Assembly (NCBI RefSeq): GCF_000243275.1
Contig: NZ_CM001437.1
Coordinates: forward strand, 2,089,226-2,153,225
Reading direction: 5' to 3'
DNA: 64,000 bases
From: Myroides odoratus DSM 2801
GTDB lineage: Bacteria > Bacteroidota > Bacteroidia > Flavobacteriales > Flavobacteriaceae
The translations under genes and the position numbers were made by a program. Under the pieces are notes generated by a model that saw nothing but the letters and a program-made list of their open reading frames with translations, had not been told where the DNA came from and did not search any database. Every line of letters starts with the position of its first letter. Within the stretch, counting starts at the first letter, position 1. This document shows, piece after piece, positions 33,522-42,365 of the stretch.

Positions 33522-34103
33522 ATGAAAAAGATTTATATCTGTGCAGCATTGGGATTATTCTTTGCTTCATGTAGTACAGAAGAGGGAACAAAGGAGTCAA
33601 TACAAGATGTGAAAACAGTAAATGTTGTAGGCCAAACAAATTGGAAGGATATAATAGATGCTATCAATAGTTCGAGTGTAACATCGAGTTATAATACGAC
33701 AGACGAAATAATTTCAGGTGTAGAAAATGCAGCATTCGCTAATTCCGATTTTAAAAAATTGGATATGAAAGACTATGTGACGCCAACAGTTTCCGAAGTA
33801 GAATACTTGTTAAATAATAATGAAGCTACCGTATTAGGGCAATTGAATTATTCTGACGCAACAAACTATTATTTAAATCAAATGCTAGTAGTTCGTGGGC
33901 CATGGGAAACGAATCCAGCAACGGATAAAGGAGTTTCTGCTAGAGATAAGGAATTATTGACGTTTTTGACCTATACATGGGGACCAGATAAAGATTGGGA
34001 GTGGGATAAAAAGAGGAGAGTCGCTTTTGTAAAAGGATATGAAGATAGTCTGGCACGTGCTATTGTTTTGTCTTTAGTGCTAGAAAAAGTAGAAAAAAAG
34101 TAA
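33522..34103 (+). CDS. Hypothetical lipoprotein
   Basis: A 193-residue lipoprotein (MKKIYICAALGLFFASC, Cys17). The mature part begins with Asp/Glu/Ser-rich sequence and contains NWKDIIDAINSSSV, EVEYLLNNNEATVLGQLNYS and a Trp-rich TYTWGPDKDWEWDKKRRVAF. No family is recognised. Position opposite the TPR/AraC regulator suggests that it may be regulated by it (inference). Confidence 0.65.
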   Translation: MKKIYICAALGLFFASCSTEEGTKESIQDVKTVNVVGQTNWKDIIDAINSSSVTSSYNTTDEIISGVENAAFANSDFKKLDMKDYVTPTVSEVEYLLNNNEATVLGQLNYSDATNYYLNQMLVVRGPWETNPATDKGVSARDKELLTFLTYTWGPDKDWEWDKKRRVAFVKGYEDSLARAIVLSLVLEKVEKK

Positions 34104-34254
34104 ATCAAGAAATCAATAAGTGTTGTTTCTATAGAGCTAGCAGTCCGGAATGCTGGTCAGAAACAAAGGAATTGATATAAAAGAGAAAATGAACAAAGAA
34201 GAGGGTACATGAGAGCGAAATAAATACTAATATCCTTAGAAAGTAAAAATAGTA
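34104..34254. other. Leader before a small membrane ORF
   Basis: 151 bp of AT-rich sequence with an imperfect CCGGAATGCTGG-type inverted element near 34145. No ORF or clear promoter. Confidence 0.25.
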
Positions 34255-34419
34255 ATGGAACTTATAATTACCTATCGGTTTAAAATATTTGCAGTGTTAT
34301 TGCTACTATGGGCAGGGATGAACTTTTGGGTGTTTCCACCGGCCTGGTTTTGGGTTGCCATTGTTTGTATGATTCTGGTTTTGGGGATCAGTGTTAAGTT
34401 GTTCAAGGCGAAGCCTTAA
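34255..34419 (+). CDS. Small two-helix membrane protein (54 residues)
   Basis: ATG 34255 to TAA 34419 encodes MELIITYRFKIFAVLLLLWA, then GMNFWVFPPAWFWVAIVCMI and LVLGISVKLFKAKP. Two hydrophobic helices are separated by a short proline turn and the C-terminus is basic, so it would sit in the inner membrane. It lies in an otherwise empty 590-bp gap and is followed 117 nt later by a terminator. Unknown function. Confidence 0.55.
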   Translation: MELIITYRFKIFAVLLLLWAGMNFWVFPPAWFWVAIVCMILVLGISVKLFKAKP

Positions 34420-34536
34420 CTTTTAATACGATAATCAGTAAATCAACAAGCGAGGCAAAAAATAGTAAGCTTTATCGTTTTAGACGGGTAAAAAATAGAG
34501 GAATTATATCCATTATAATTGATTAATTTAGATGGT

Positions 34537-34567
34537 AAAAAGGGTGTTCAATCGAACACCCTTTTTT
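34537..34567 (+). terminator. Terminator before uvrC
   Basis: AAAAAGGGTGTTC and GAACACCC pair, followed by T-run. It would end transcripts of the small membrane ORF or lipoprotein. Confidence 0.88.
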
Positions 34568-34644
34568 ATTGATTGCAATTGAGATTCTCCTAGAAGTAAA
34601 TGTTGTAACTTCAACCAAGAATACTACGTTTTAGGAAAGCATCT

Positions 34645-34675
34645 TTTGTCGTCCTAATTTTAAGCTTTATTTTTG
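34645..34675 (+). promoter_or_regulatory. Promoter of uvrC
   Basis: TTTG at 34645-34648 and TATTTTTG at 34668-34675 are separated by 19 nt, matching the Bacteroidota -33/-7 consensus and spacing. The uvrC ATG is 20 nt further on. This is the best-formed promoter in the window. Confidence 0.7.
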
Positions 34676-34694
34676 TTCCTAAATTACAGAGTAG

Positions 34695-36485
34695 ATGCAA
34701 GTAAAAGAAGAGTTAGCGTTACAAATACAAACCTTACCAGATCAACCTGGTGTATATCAGTATTTTGATAAAGAAGGTAAGATTCTTTATGTTGGTAAGG
34801 CGAAGAACTTGAAAAAAAGGGTGAGCTCTTACTTTAATAAAATTCACGATAATGCAAAGACCAATGTATTAGTCAAAAAGATTGTGAAGATTAAACATAT
34901 TGTTGTGCCAACGGAAACAGATGCGTTGCTGTTGGAAAACAATTTAATCAAACAATTGCAGCCTCGTTATAATGTCCTATTAAAGGATGATAAGTCCTAT
35001 CCGTGGATTTGTATTAAAAAAGAACCTTTCCCTCGAGTGTTTGTTACGCGTCGTATGGTGAAAGATGGTTCAGAATACTATGGACCCTATACAAGTATCA
35101 AAACAGTGAATACGCTCATGGAGCTGATCAAAGAACTTTACGCTATTCGAACTTGTAGTTATGATTTATCCTTGCAGAATATCCGAAGTGAAAAGTTTAA
35201 AGTTTGTTTAGAATATCACATCGGCAATTGTGGAGGACCTTGTGAAGCCTATGAAACGAGTATACAATACGATAAGAAAATTACCGAGATACGCGATATC
35301 CTAAAAGGGAATTTCAAAGAAAGTCTGAAGGGGTTTAAAGCGTATATGTTGGAATTGGCCACAGCGATGCGTTTTGAAGAAGCCCAACAAATCAAAGAAA
35401 AAATAGAATTGCTTGAGAATTACCAGGCGAAATCAACCATTGTCAACCCAAAAATTGGCAATGTGGATGTCTTCTCTATTATCTCTGATGAAACCAATGC
35501 CTATGTTAACTTTTTACAAGTATCATATGGGGCCATTATTCGCTCGCATAACTTAGAGCTAAAGAAGAAGCTAGAAGAAACAGATGAAGAATTATTGGCC
35601 TTAGCTATTATAGAGATCCGCAGTAGATTTGAATTGCTAACCAAAGAAATTCTCGTTCCTTTCGATTTAGATCTAGGCGAGCAGATGAAAGTGACGGTAC
35701 CTAAAATGGGAGATAAAAAAGCGCTGTTGGATTTATCGGAACGCAATGCTAAATTTTATCGCATGGATCAATTAAAACAAATTAAAATTGTGGATCCAGA
35801 TCGACACGTAAAGCGCATCATGCAACAGATGATGAAAGATTTGCGCTTGCCAAAAGAACCACGCCATATAGAGTGTTTTGATAACTCCAATATTCAAGGA
35901 ACTAATCCAGTGGCTGCTTGTGTCGTCTTTAAAGATGGTAAACCAAGTAAAAAAGACTACCGTCATTTTAATGTTAAGACCGTTGAAGGACCCAATGATT
36001 TTGCTTCGATGGAAGAAATTGTCTTCCGAAGATATAAACGTTTACTCGAAGAAAAAGAAGCACTTCCTGATCTTATCGTTATCGATGGAGGAAAAGGACA
36101 ATTGGGCGTTGCCTTAAAGAGTTTGGAAAATTTAGGGCTAAGAGGAAAAATTCCCATTATCAGTTTGGCTGAACGCTTAGAAGAAATTTTTTACCCAGGG
36201 GATAGTTATCCGCTTTATTTGGATAAACGATCGGAAACGATGAAAGTAATCATTCACCTTCGAGATGAGGCCCATCGCTTTGGATTGACGTTTCACCGCA
36301 ATCAACGCAGTAAAAATGCGATTACAAGTCGATTAGACGAGGTCCCTGGTATTGGAGAAAAAACTAAAACGAAGTTGATGAATCACTTTAAATCAGTGAA
36401 GCGAATCAAAGAAGCTTCTATGGAAGAGATAGAAAGTGTAATCGGAAAAGCAAAAACTAAAGTTTTATTGGAACATTTAAACTAA
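34695..36485 (+). CDS. uvrC: Excinuclease ABC subunit C
   Basis: A 596-residue nuclease that makes both incisions in nucleotide excision repair. The GIY-YIG domain is at the start (QPGVYQYFDKEGKILYVGKA), a Cys-containing linker CLEYHIGNCGGPCEAY follows near residue 175, then a UVR motif (AMRFEEAQQIKEKIELLENY). The RNase H-like domain has ECFDNSNIQGTNPVAACVVF and LIVIDGGKGQL, and a helix-hairpin-helix end follows (VPGIGEKTKTKLMNHF). All parts are present and the length is normal. The patatin gene follows after 25 nt. Confidence 0.96.
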   Translation: MQVKEELALQIQTLPDQPGVYQYFDKEGKILYVGKAKNLKKRVSSYFNKIHDNAKTNVLVKKIVKIKHIVVPTETDALLLENNLIKQLQPRYNVLLKDDKSYPWICIKKEPFPRVFVTRRMVKDGSEYYGPYTSIKTVNTLMELIKELYAIRTCSYDLSLQNIRSEKFKVCLEYHIGNCGGPCEAYETSIQYDKKITEIRDILKGNFKESLKGFKAYMLELATAMRFEEAQQIKEKIELLENYQAKSTIVNPKIGNVDVFSIISDETNAYVNFLQVSYGAIIRSHNLELKKKLEETDEELLALAIIEIRSRFELLTKEILVPFDLDLGEQMKVTVPKMGDKKALLDLSERNAKFYRMDQLKQIKIVDPDRHVKRIMQQMMKDLRLPKEPRHIECFDNSNIQGTNPVAACVVFKDGKPSKKDYRHFNVKTVEGPNDFASMEEIVFRRYKRLLEEKEALPDLIVIDGGKGQLGVALKSLENLGLRGKIPIISLAERLEEIFYPGDSYPLYLDKRSETMKVIIHLRDEAHRFGLTFHRNQRSKNAITSRLDEVPGIGEKTKTKLMNHFKSVKRIKEASMEEIESVIGKAKTKVLLEHLN

Positions 36486-36510
36486 ATTAGTAGGATAAAA
36501 AAGGATAACT

Positions 36511-38739
36511 ATGCGCAGAATTATAGCATTATTAGCAATAGTATTAGCGGCAGGTACGAGTTTTGCCCAAGAAGAGGATCGCCCTAAAGTAGGAGTGGTA
36601 CTGAGTGGTGGTGGTGCAAAAGGTCTTGCACATATCGGCGTATTGAAAGTGTTGGAGGAGCAAGGAGTGCAAGTAGACTATATTACAGGAACTAGTATGG
36701 GAGCTATTGTAGGGGGATTATATGCCTCTGGATATACAGCTTCAGAATTGGATTCTATCTTTAGCAGTATTGATGCTACAGCGCTAATTAGAGACTATAT
36801 TCCTCGTATTTCTAAATCGTTTTACGAAAAGAAAAACGATGAAATCTACGCCTTAACGTTACCCTTTGATAAGTTTAAGATTGGATTGCCAAAAGCTTTT
36901 TCGCGAGGCATGTACAACTACAACTTGATGAATCGATTATTAGCGCATGTTCGACATGTGCGTGATTTTAATGATCTTAATATTCCCTTTTTATGTGTTG
37001 CAACGAATATCGAAACAGGTAAACCTGTTTTGATTGATTCGGGATATTTACCGCAAGCCATCTTGGCGAGTGGGGCTTTTCCCTCTTTATTTGCCCCTGT
37101 ATTAATTGATGATAAACACTTAATCGATGGGGGGATTGTCAATAATTATCCGATCGAAGAACTAAAAGCATTAGGCGCAGATATTGTGATTGGAGTCGAC
37201 GTTCAAGATGGATTAAAAGATATAGATGCCATCAGTGGTGCTGCGGATGTGTTGTTGCAAATTTCCAATTATTCAACCATCAATCAGATGAAGAATAAGA
37301 TTGGAGAAACGGACATCTACATCAAACCCGATATTTCGGGGTATACCGTAGTCTCTTTTGAAGATGGGAAAGCAATTATTCAACGTGGGGTTGCAGCGGC
37401 TGAAACGAAATTGGACGAAATAAAGAAAATTGGTGGGAAAAAGGATGTATTGCAGAAGCAATTTGTACCGAAATACACCGATAAAATATATGTAAATTCA
37501 ATTGATATTAATGGATTAACTCGATATACACAACGTTATGTCCACGGAAAGTTAGGGTTTAAACCGAATAGTATGGTGACGTTTGATGAACTTGAAAAAG
37601 GAATAGATCAGCTGAACGGAACGGACAACTTTAGCAGCATATCTTATCGCTTTGATGCGAATGGAGAGGGAGATGAATTGGTCTTGGATTTAGTTGAAAA
37701 TCCAACGAAACGCTATTTAAAATTAGGTGTTCACTATGACGGGTTATACAAATCAGCTGCCTTATTAAACATAACACAGAAGAATCTATTGATGAAAAGT
37801 GATGTGGCTTCTTTAGATGTTGCTGTTGGGGATAATGTGCGTTACAATTTCAATTATTTCGTGGATAATGGATTTTATTGGAGTGTAGGGATTAACTCAA
37901 AATACAATCAATTTAGTCATGACTTACGCTTTAAAATGCTATTGAAAAATGACCATTTTGAATTGCCTTCCGATATTGATCTCGCTAGTTTGCCTGCGAA
38001 GTTTAATGTCGATTATAAAGACTTAGAAAATCGCTTGGTTTTTCAAACGTTTTATCAACAGAAATTCCTATTAGCAGCAGGATTAGAGCATCGTTACTTC
38101 GATATTAAGAGCAATACGCTGAATGTAAAAGAAAGCAATTTTGATCGCAGTACTTATTTGGGCGCATTTGCAAATTTTACTTTTGATACCTATGACAATA
38201 AGTATTTTCCACGCAAAGGATTTATGTTCAAAGGAGAGTACAAAAACTACTTCTACTCGTCAGATTACCTCGATAATTTCCAGAACTTTTCGATGGTTAC
38301 TGGGCAGGTGGGGTATGCAACGCGCCTAGCAGATAAATTGTTTGTCGATTTGCGTTCACGTGTGGGGGCAACCATTGGCAATACACCTTCTATGGGCTTC
38401 ATGTATTTTCTAGGAGGATATGGATTTGCTGATCGTGATAATCTTATTCCTTTTTATGGGTATGATTTGTTGAGCATAGCTGGTAATTCGTATATCACAG
38501 GATCATTGAACTTAGATTACGAAATCTTTAAAAAGCATCACATCAACTTTTCTGCAAACCTAGCGAATGTAGGAGAAGATATCTTTTCTGGCTCTGAATG
38601 GTTGTTTAAATCAAAGTATTCAGGGTATGCGATAGGGTATGGGATGCAAACGATGATTGGGCCTATTGAAGTGAAATACAGCTATTCACCAGATACAGGA
38701 GGAAGCTATACTTATTTCTCTGTTGGCTTTTGGTTTTAG
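36511..38739 (+). CDS. Patatin-like phospholipase fused to POTRA and outer-membrane barrel
   Basis: A 742-residue protein with a signal peptide (AGTSFAQ). The patatin domain (residues ~25-290) has the oxyanion loop SGGGAKGLAHIG, the nucleophile motif GTSMG near residue 62 and the catalytic DGG near residue 206. A POTRA-like segment (~330-400) and a BamA/Omp85-type 16-strand barrel follow, ending SYTYFSVGFWF. The layout is like PlpD/type Vd autotransporters, but in Bacteroidota the patatin domain is thought to remain periplasmic or surface tethered. It would hydrolyse lipids at the outer membrane. Probably co-transcribed with uvrC. Confidence 0.9.
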   Translation: MRRIIALLAIVLAAGTSFAQEEDRPKVGVVLSGGGAKGLAHIGVLKVLEEQGVQVDYITGTSMGAIVGGLYASGYTASELDSIFSSIDATALIRDYIPRISKSFYEKKNDEIYALTLPFDKFKIGLPKAFSRGMYNYNLMNRLLAHVRHVRDFNDLNIPFLCVATNIETGKPVLIDSGYLPQAILASGAFPSLFAPVLIDDKHLIDGGIVNNYPIEELKALGADIVIGVDVQDGLKDIDAISGAADVLLQISNYSTINQMKNKIGETDIYIKPDISGYTVVSFEDGKAIIQRGVAAAETKLDEIKKIGGKKDVLQKQFVPKYTDKIYVNSIDINGLTRYTQRYVHGKLGFKPNSMVTFDELEKGIDQLNGTDNFSSISYRFDANGEGDELVLDLVENPTKRYLKLGVHYDGLYKSAALLNITQKNLLMKSDVASLDVAVGDNVRYNFNYFVDNGFYWSVGINSKYNQFSHDLRFKMLLKNDHFELPSDIDLASLPAKFNVDYKDLENRLVFQTFYQQKFLLAAGLEHRYFDIKSNTLNVKESNFDRSTYLGAFANFTFDTYDNKYFPRKGFMFKGEYKNYFYSSDYLDNFQNFSMVTGQVGYATRLADKLFVDLRSRVGATIGNTPSMGFMYFLGGYGFADRDNLIPFYGYDLLSIAGNSYITGSLNLDYEIFKKHHINFSANLANVGEDIFSGSEWLFKSKYSGYAIGYGMQTMIGPIEVKYSYSPDTGGSYTYFSVGFWF

Positions 38740-38957
38740 TTAAGAATTAAAGCGACTTAACTCCTTGTGTTTTAGCAATACGCAAATAAAATTTGGTTAA
38801 GAAGTTGGATATATCATTTTTATTTCGATATTTGTGATATTATGAAAATACAATGGGACGGTTTATTGGCTTACATTAAGTTTCTGATCAAGAGAAATCC
38901 TGAATGAGAAACTTTTACTTATATCATTTTTTTCCAACCTTAAAACTATAAGTAATT

Positions 38958-40118
38958 ATGCCTTTATATCATCGCTTAGGGAGTATTCCCCCTAAACGTC
39001 ATACGATTTTCCGTAAGGAAAACGGTGACTTATACTATGAACAATTGTTTGGTACAGTTGGTTTTGACGGAATGTCAACAAATATGTACCATGTACACCG
39101 ACCGACACAGGTGAAAGAAATACGTAAACAGTATTCAGTTGCACCTAAAATTGCGAAAGCAAATAACATTCAATCTTACCGACTAAGAGGATTCCAGGTA
39201 GAACCCGAAAATGATTTTTTAGAAAGCCGAAAAGCAGTTTTGACCAATAGTGACTGTACCATTGTATTAGCGGCTCCTAAGAAATCAATGGAGGACTATT
39301 TCTACAAGAATACCGATTCTGATGAATTGATTTTTATCCATAAAGGATCAGGAACCCTGCGTACTTTTTTAGGAAACTTAACCTTTAAGTATGGCGATTA
39401 CTTAGTTGTTCCAAGAGGAATGATTTATAAAATGGATTTTGATACCGAAGATAATCGTTTGTTTATCGTGGAATCTAAGCATCCGTTTTATACACCTAAA
39501 CGTTATAGAAACTGGTTTGGACAATTGATGGAGCACTCTCCTTTCTGTGAAAGAGATATCCGTCGACCAGAAAACCTAGAAACTTATGACGAAAAAGGAG
39601 ATTTTTTAATCAAGTTGAGAAAACAAGATGAAATCTTCGAAATGGTGTATGCAACGCATCCTTTTGACGTTGTAGGCTATGATGGATATAACTATCCGTA
39701 TGCCTTTTCAATTCACGATTTTGAGCCGATTACCGGACGTATTCACCAACCACCTCCAGTACATCAAACATTCGAAACTGCTGGTTTCGTCGTTTGTTCT
39801 TTTGTGCCGAGATTATACGACTATCACCCAGATGCTATTCCTGCTCCTTACAATCACAGTAATATTGACAGTGATGAGGTGTTGTACTATGTTGATGGTG
39901 ATTTTATGAGTCGTAATGATATCGCACCAGGTCATATTTCATTGCACCCTGCAGGTATTCCACACGGACCACATCCAGGTGCTGCAGAGCGTTCAATCGG
40001 AAAAACCGTTACAGAAGAGTTAGCCGTAATGGTGGATACTTTTAAACCGTTGATGGTAACAGAAGAAGCAATGAAGATTGCCGATGAAAAGTACTACCAA
40101 TCGTGGTTAGAAGAATAA
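38958..40118 (+). CDS. hmgA: Homogentisate 1,2-dioxygenase
   Basis: A 386-residue non-heme iron cupin that opens the homogentisate ring to maleylacetoacetate. MPLYHRLGSIPPKRHTIFRK is the family start. PPPVHQTFETAGFVVCSFVP and YDYHPDAIPAPYNHSNIDSD, then HPAGIPHGPHPG, carry the His/Glu iron ligands. With hppD 49 nt downstream it forms a tyrosine/phenylalanine catabolic operon. The 218-bp upstream gap shows no clear promoter. Confidence 0.95.
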   Translation: MPLYHRLGSIPPKRHTIFRKENGDLYYEQLFGTVGFDGMSTNMYHVHRPTQVKEIRKQYSVAPKIAKANNIQSYRLRGFQVEPENDFLESRKAVLTNSDCTIVLAAPKKSMEDYFYKNTDSDELIFIHKGSGTLRTFLGNLTFKYGDYLVVPRGMIYKMDFDTEDNRLFIVESKHPFYTPKRYRNWFGQLMEHSPFCERDIRRPENLETYDEKGDFLIKLRKQDEIFEMVYATHPFDVVGYDGYNYPYAFSIHDFEPITGRIHQPPPVHQTFETAGFVVCSFVPRLYDYHPDAIPAPYNHSNIDSDEVLYYVDGDFMSRNDIAPGHISLHPAGIPHGPHPGAAERSIGKTVTEELAVMVDTFKPLMVTEEAMKIADEKYYQSWLEE

Positions 40119-40167
40119 CAAACAACAAGAATAAAGAGAATAAATAAACAACAACAAAAACTATATT

Positions 40168-41328
40168 ATGAGTAAAGAAGTAAAGTCGGTTGAATTTGGC
40201 TTAGAAAAAATATTTGAAGGAGCGCAAGATTTCTTGCCTTTATTAGGAACAGATTACGTTGAATTTATCGTTGGGAACGCGAAACAAGCGGCTCATTTTT
40301 ATAAAACAGCGTTTGGTTTCCAATCATTAGCGTATGCAGGATTAGAAACAGGAGTGAAAGACAGAGCATCTTATGTATTAGTACAAGATAAAATCCGCAT
40401 CGTTTTAACTACACCCTTAACAGCGGAGTCTGAATTAAATGACCATATCGTAAAACACGGAGATGGAATTAAAGTAGTTGCACTTTGGGTAGAAGATGCA
40501 CGTAAAGCATACGAAGAAACAACAAGCCGTGGAGCTAAATCATACATGGAGCCAGTTGTTGAAAAAGACGAGTTTGGTGAAACAGTTCGCGCTGGTATCT
40601 ATACATACGGTGAAACTGTTCACATGTTTGTTGAAAGAAAAAATTATACAGGTGTATTCTTACCTGGTTTCGTTAAATGGGAAAGCGAATACAATCCAAA
40701 ACCAGTTGGATTGAAATACGTGGATCACATGGTAGGAAACGTGGGATGGAATGAAATGAATACGTGGGTAAAATGGTACGAAGACGTAATGGGATTCGTA
40801 AACTTCTTATCTTTTGATGATAAACAAATTAATACAGAATATTCTGCTTTGATGAGTAAAGTAATGTCAAACGGTAATGGACGTATTAAATTCCCTATCA
40901 ACGAACCTGCTGAAGGAGCGAAAAGATCACAAGTAGAAGAATATTTAGATTTCTATAACGGTCCTGGAGTTCAGCACATTGCTGTTGCAACAGATGATAT
41001 CATCAAAACAGTTGGTGAAATGAGAGCAAGAGGAGTTGAGTTTTTATCTGCTCCACCACAAGCGTACTATGATGCAATTCCTGGTCGTTTAGGAGTTCAC
41101 ATGGATATGATGAAAGAAGATATCAAAGAATTACAAAAATTGAGTATCTTAGTTGACGCTGATGAAGAAGGATATTTATTACAAATCTTTACAAAACCAG
41201 TAGAGGATCGTCCAACTTTATTCTTTGAAATTATTCAAAGAATGGGTGCAAGAGGATTCGGTGCAGGTAACTTCAAGGCGCTTTTCGAATCAATTGAGCG
41301 TGAGCAAGAGTTGAGAGGAACGTTATAA
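40168..41328 (+). CDS. hppD: 4-hydroxyphenylpyruvate dioxygenase
   Basis: A 386-residue two-VOC-domain Fe(II) enzyme converting 4-hydroxyphenylpyruvate to homogentisate. Iron ligands are His in YVDHMVGNV (near residue 187), His in GPGVQHIAVATDD (near 270) and Glu in LFFEIIQRMGARGFGAGNF (near 353). Length and motifs are canonical. It feeds hmgA in the same operon; acetoacetate from this route could be handled by scoAB earlier in the window. Confidence 0.97.
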   Translation: MSKEVKSVEFGLEKIFEGAQDFLPLLGTDYVEFIVGNAKQAAHFYKTAFGFQSLAYAGLETGVKDRASYVLVQDKIRIVLTTPLTAESELNDHIVKHGDGIKVVALWVEDARKAYEETTSRGAKSYMEPVVEKDEFGETVRAGIYTYGETVHMFVERKNYTGVFLPGFVKWESEYNPKPVGLKYVDHMVGNVGWNEMNTWVKWYEDVMGFVNFLSFDDKQINTEYSALMSKVMSNGNGRIKFPINEPAEGAKRSQVEEYLDFYNGPGVQHIAVATDDIIKTVGEMRARGVEFLSAPPQAYYDAIPGRLGVHMDMMKEDIKELQKLSILVDADEEGYLLQIFTKPVEDRPTLFFEIIQRMGARGFGAGNFKALFESIEREQELRGTL

Positions 41329-41426
41329 TCTGAGTTAAGAATATCTTAAAAACCTTCATTTTGAACGTGTTATCGTTAAAGTGGGGTTAAAAGATAGGAG
41401 ATATATAAATAATCAATAAAAAACTG

Positions 41427-41434
41427 TACATTTG
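41427..41434 (+). promoter_or_regulatory. Orphan -7 element upstream of a terminator
   Basis: TACATTTGC is an exact match to the extended -7 consensus. No ORF begins after it before the terminator at 41525-41554, so it may drive a short RNA. Confidence 0.45.
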
Positions 41435-41440
41435 CACTCG

Positions 41441-41554
41441 CAAAAATAAAGATGTCATAAGCTTTATTTGAGTGTAATAAATTTTTCATAATTTATAGTT
41501 TTTTGGTTGGTTAATAGCATAAAAACTCAGTCAATTATTTGACTGGGTTTTTTT
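41441..41554 (+). ncRNA. Candidate small RNA of about 110 nt
   Basis: Between an exact -7 box (41427-41434) and a strong terminator lies AT-rich, non-coding sequence of about 110 nt. It is not a tRNA, since no GTTCGA arm is present, and I recognise no known RNA family. An alternative is leader or readthrough of the hppD operon. Confidence 0.3.
41525..41554 (+). terminator. Terminator between hppD and the DUF3108 gene
   Basis: ACTCAGTCAA and TTGACTGGGT form a stem (one G-T pair) around TTAT, followed by T-run. Confidence 0.88.
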
Positions 41555-41560
41555 GTTTGT

Positions 41561-41568
41561 TATTTTTG
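41561..41568 (+). promoter_or_regulatory. -7 promoter element of the DUF3108-tdo-M23-pgi operon
   Basis: TATTTTTG matches TAnnTTTG, 17 nt before the ATG at 41586. Confidence 0.5.
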
Positions 41569-41585
41569 AATAAAATTAGCCAACT

Positions 41586-42365
41586 ATGAAAAAAGTATTA
41601 TTTGTTTTTTATACCTTCCTATTATGTGCACTAACTACTTTTGCACAAACGAAACCTCAAGCGTTTAAAGCGGGAGAATACTTGAAATTCAGAGTGTCCT
41701 ATGGTATTTTGAATGCAGGTATTGCAGAACTGACCTTATCTGAAACAACCTACAAAGGAAAAAGTATGTACCATGCCAAAGGTATTGGCTATACTACTGG
41801 GCTTTCTAAGGTTTTCTTTAAAGTGTATGACGATTATCAAAGTTATTTCGATAAAGATCAAGTTGTCCCCTATCGTTTTATCCGAAAAATTGATGAAGGC
41901 GGTTATACCAAAGACCAAGAAGGGTTCTTCGATTATACCAAAAAAAATGTACTCGTAAAAGATTACGAGAAAAAGAAAGAAAGTACCTATCCTATTGTTT
42001 CTGAAGTACAGGATATTGTATCTGCCTTTTATTACCTGAGAAATCACCCGAAATTAGATAATTTAAAAAAGAACGAAGCCGTTGAAATTGATATGTTTTT
42101 CGATGGAGAAGTGTTTCGTTTTAAATTGTTATACCTGGGTACAACAGAATTAAAAACTAAATTTGGGAAAGTAAAAGCCTTGAGTTTTAGACCTTATGTA
42201 ATGGCAGGACGTGTATTCAAAGAAAAAGAAAGTTTGACTGTTTGGGTTTCTGCTGATGCGAATAAAGTTCCATTGCGAATCAAAGCAAGTTTAGCAGTTG
42301 GTTCGCTAAAAGCAGATTTAGAAGAGTACAAAGGATTAGTTTCAACGTTAAAAACAGAAAAGTAA
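41586..42365 (+). CDS. DUF3108 family secreted protein
   Basis: A 259-residue protein with a signal peptide (ALTTFAQ) and an all-beta DUF3108 domain: FKAGEYLKFRVSYGILNAGI at the start, YHAKGIGYTTGLSKVFFKVY, and EKESLTVWVSADANKVPLRI near the end. Family members are periplasmic proteins of unknown function. The tdo start codon overlaps its stop (TAATG), and an M23 peptidase follows, so a cell-envelope role is plausible. Confidence 0.85.
   Translation: MKKVLFVFYTFLLCALTTFAQTKPQAFKAGEYLKFRVSYGILNAGIAELTLSETTYKGKSMYHAKGIGYTTGLSKVFFKVYDDYQSYFDKDQVVPYRFIRKIDEGGYTKDQEGFFDYTKKNVLVKDYEKKKESTYPIVSEVQDIVSAFYYLRNHPKLDNLKKNEAVEIDMFFDGEVFRFKLLYLGTTELKTKFGKVKALSFRPYVMAGRVFKEKESLTVWVSADANKVPLRIKASLAVGSLKADLEEYKGLVSTLKTEK

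Noticed and set aside
38740..38957. Short ORFs or promoter upstream of hmgA
   Set aside because: No exact TAnnTTTG box and no conserved ORF; only a weak AGTTAAG/CTTAACT inverted repeat right after the patatin stop.
41329..41585. tRNA or riboswitch in the hppD-DUF3108 gap
   Set aside because: No TPsiC-arm GTTCGA, no cloverleaf and no conserved riboswitch core; only a -7 box and terminator remain.
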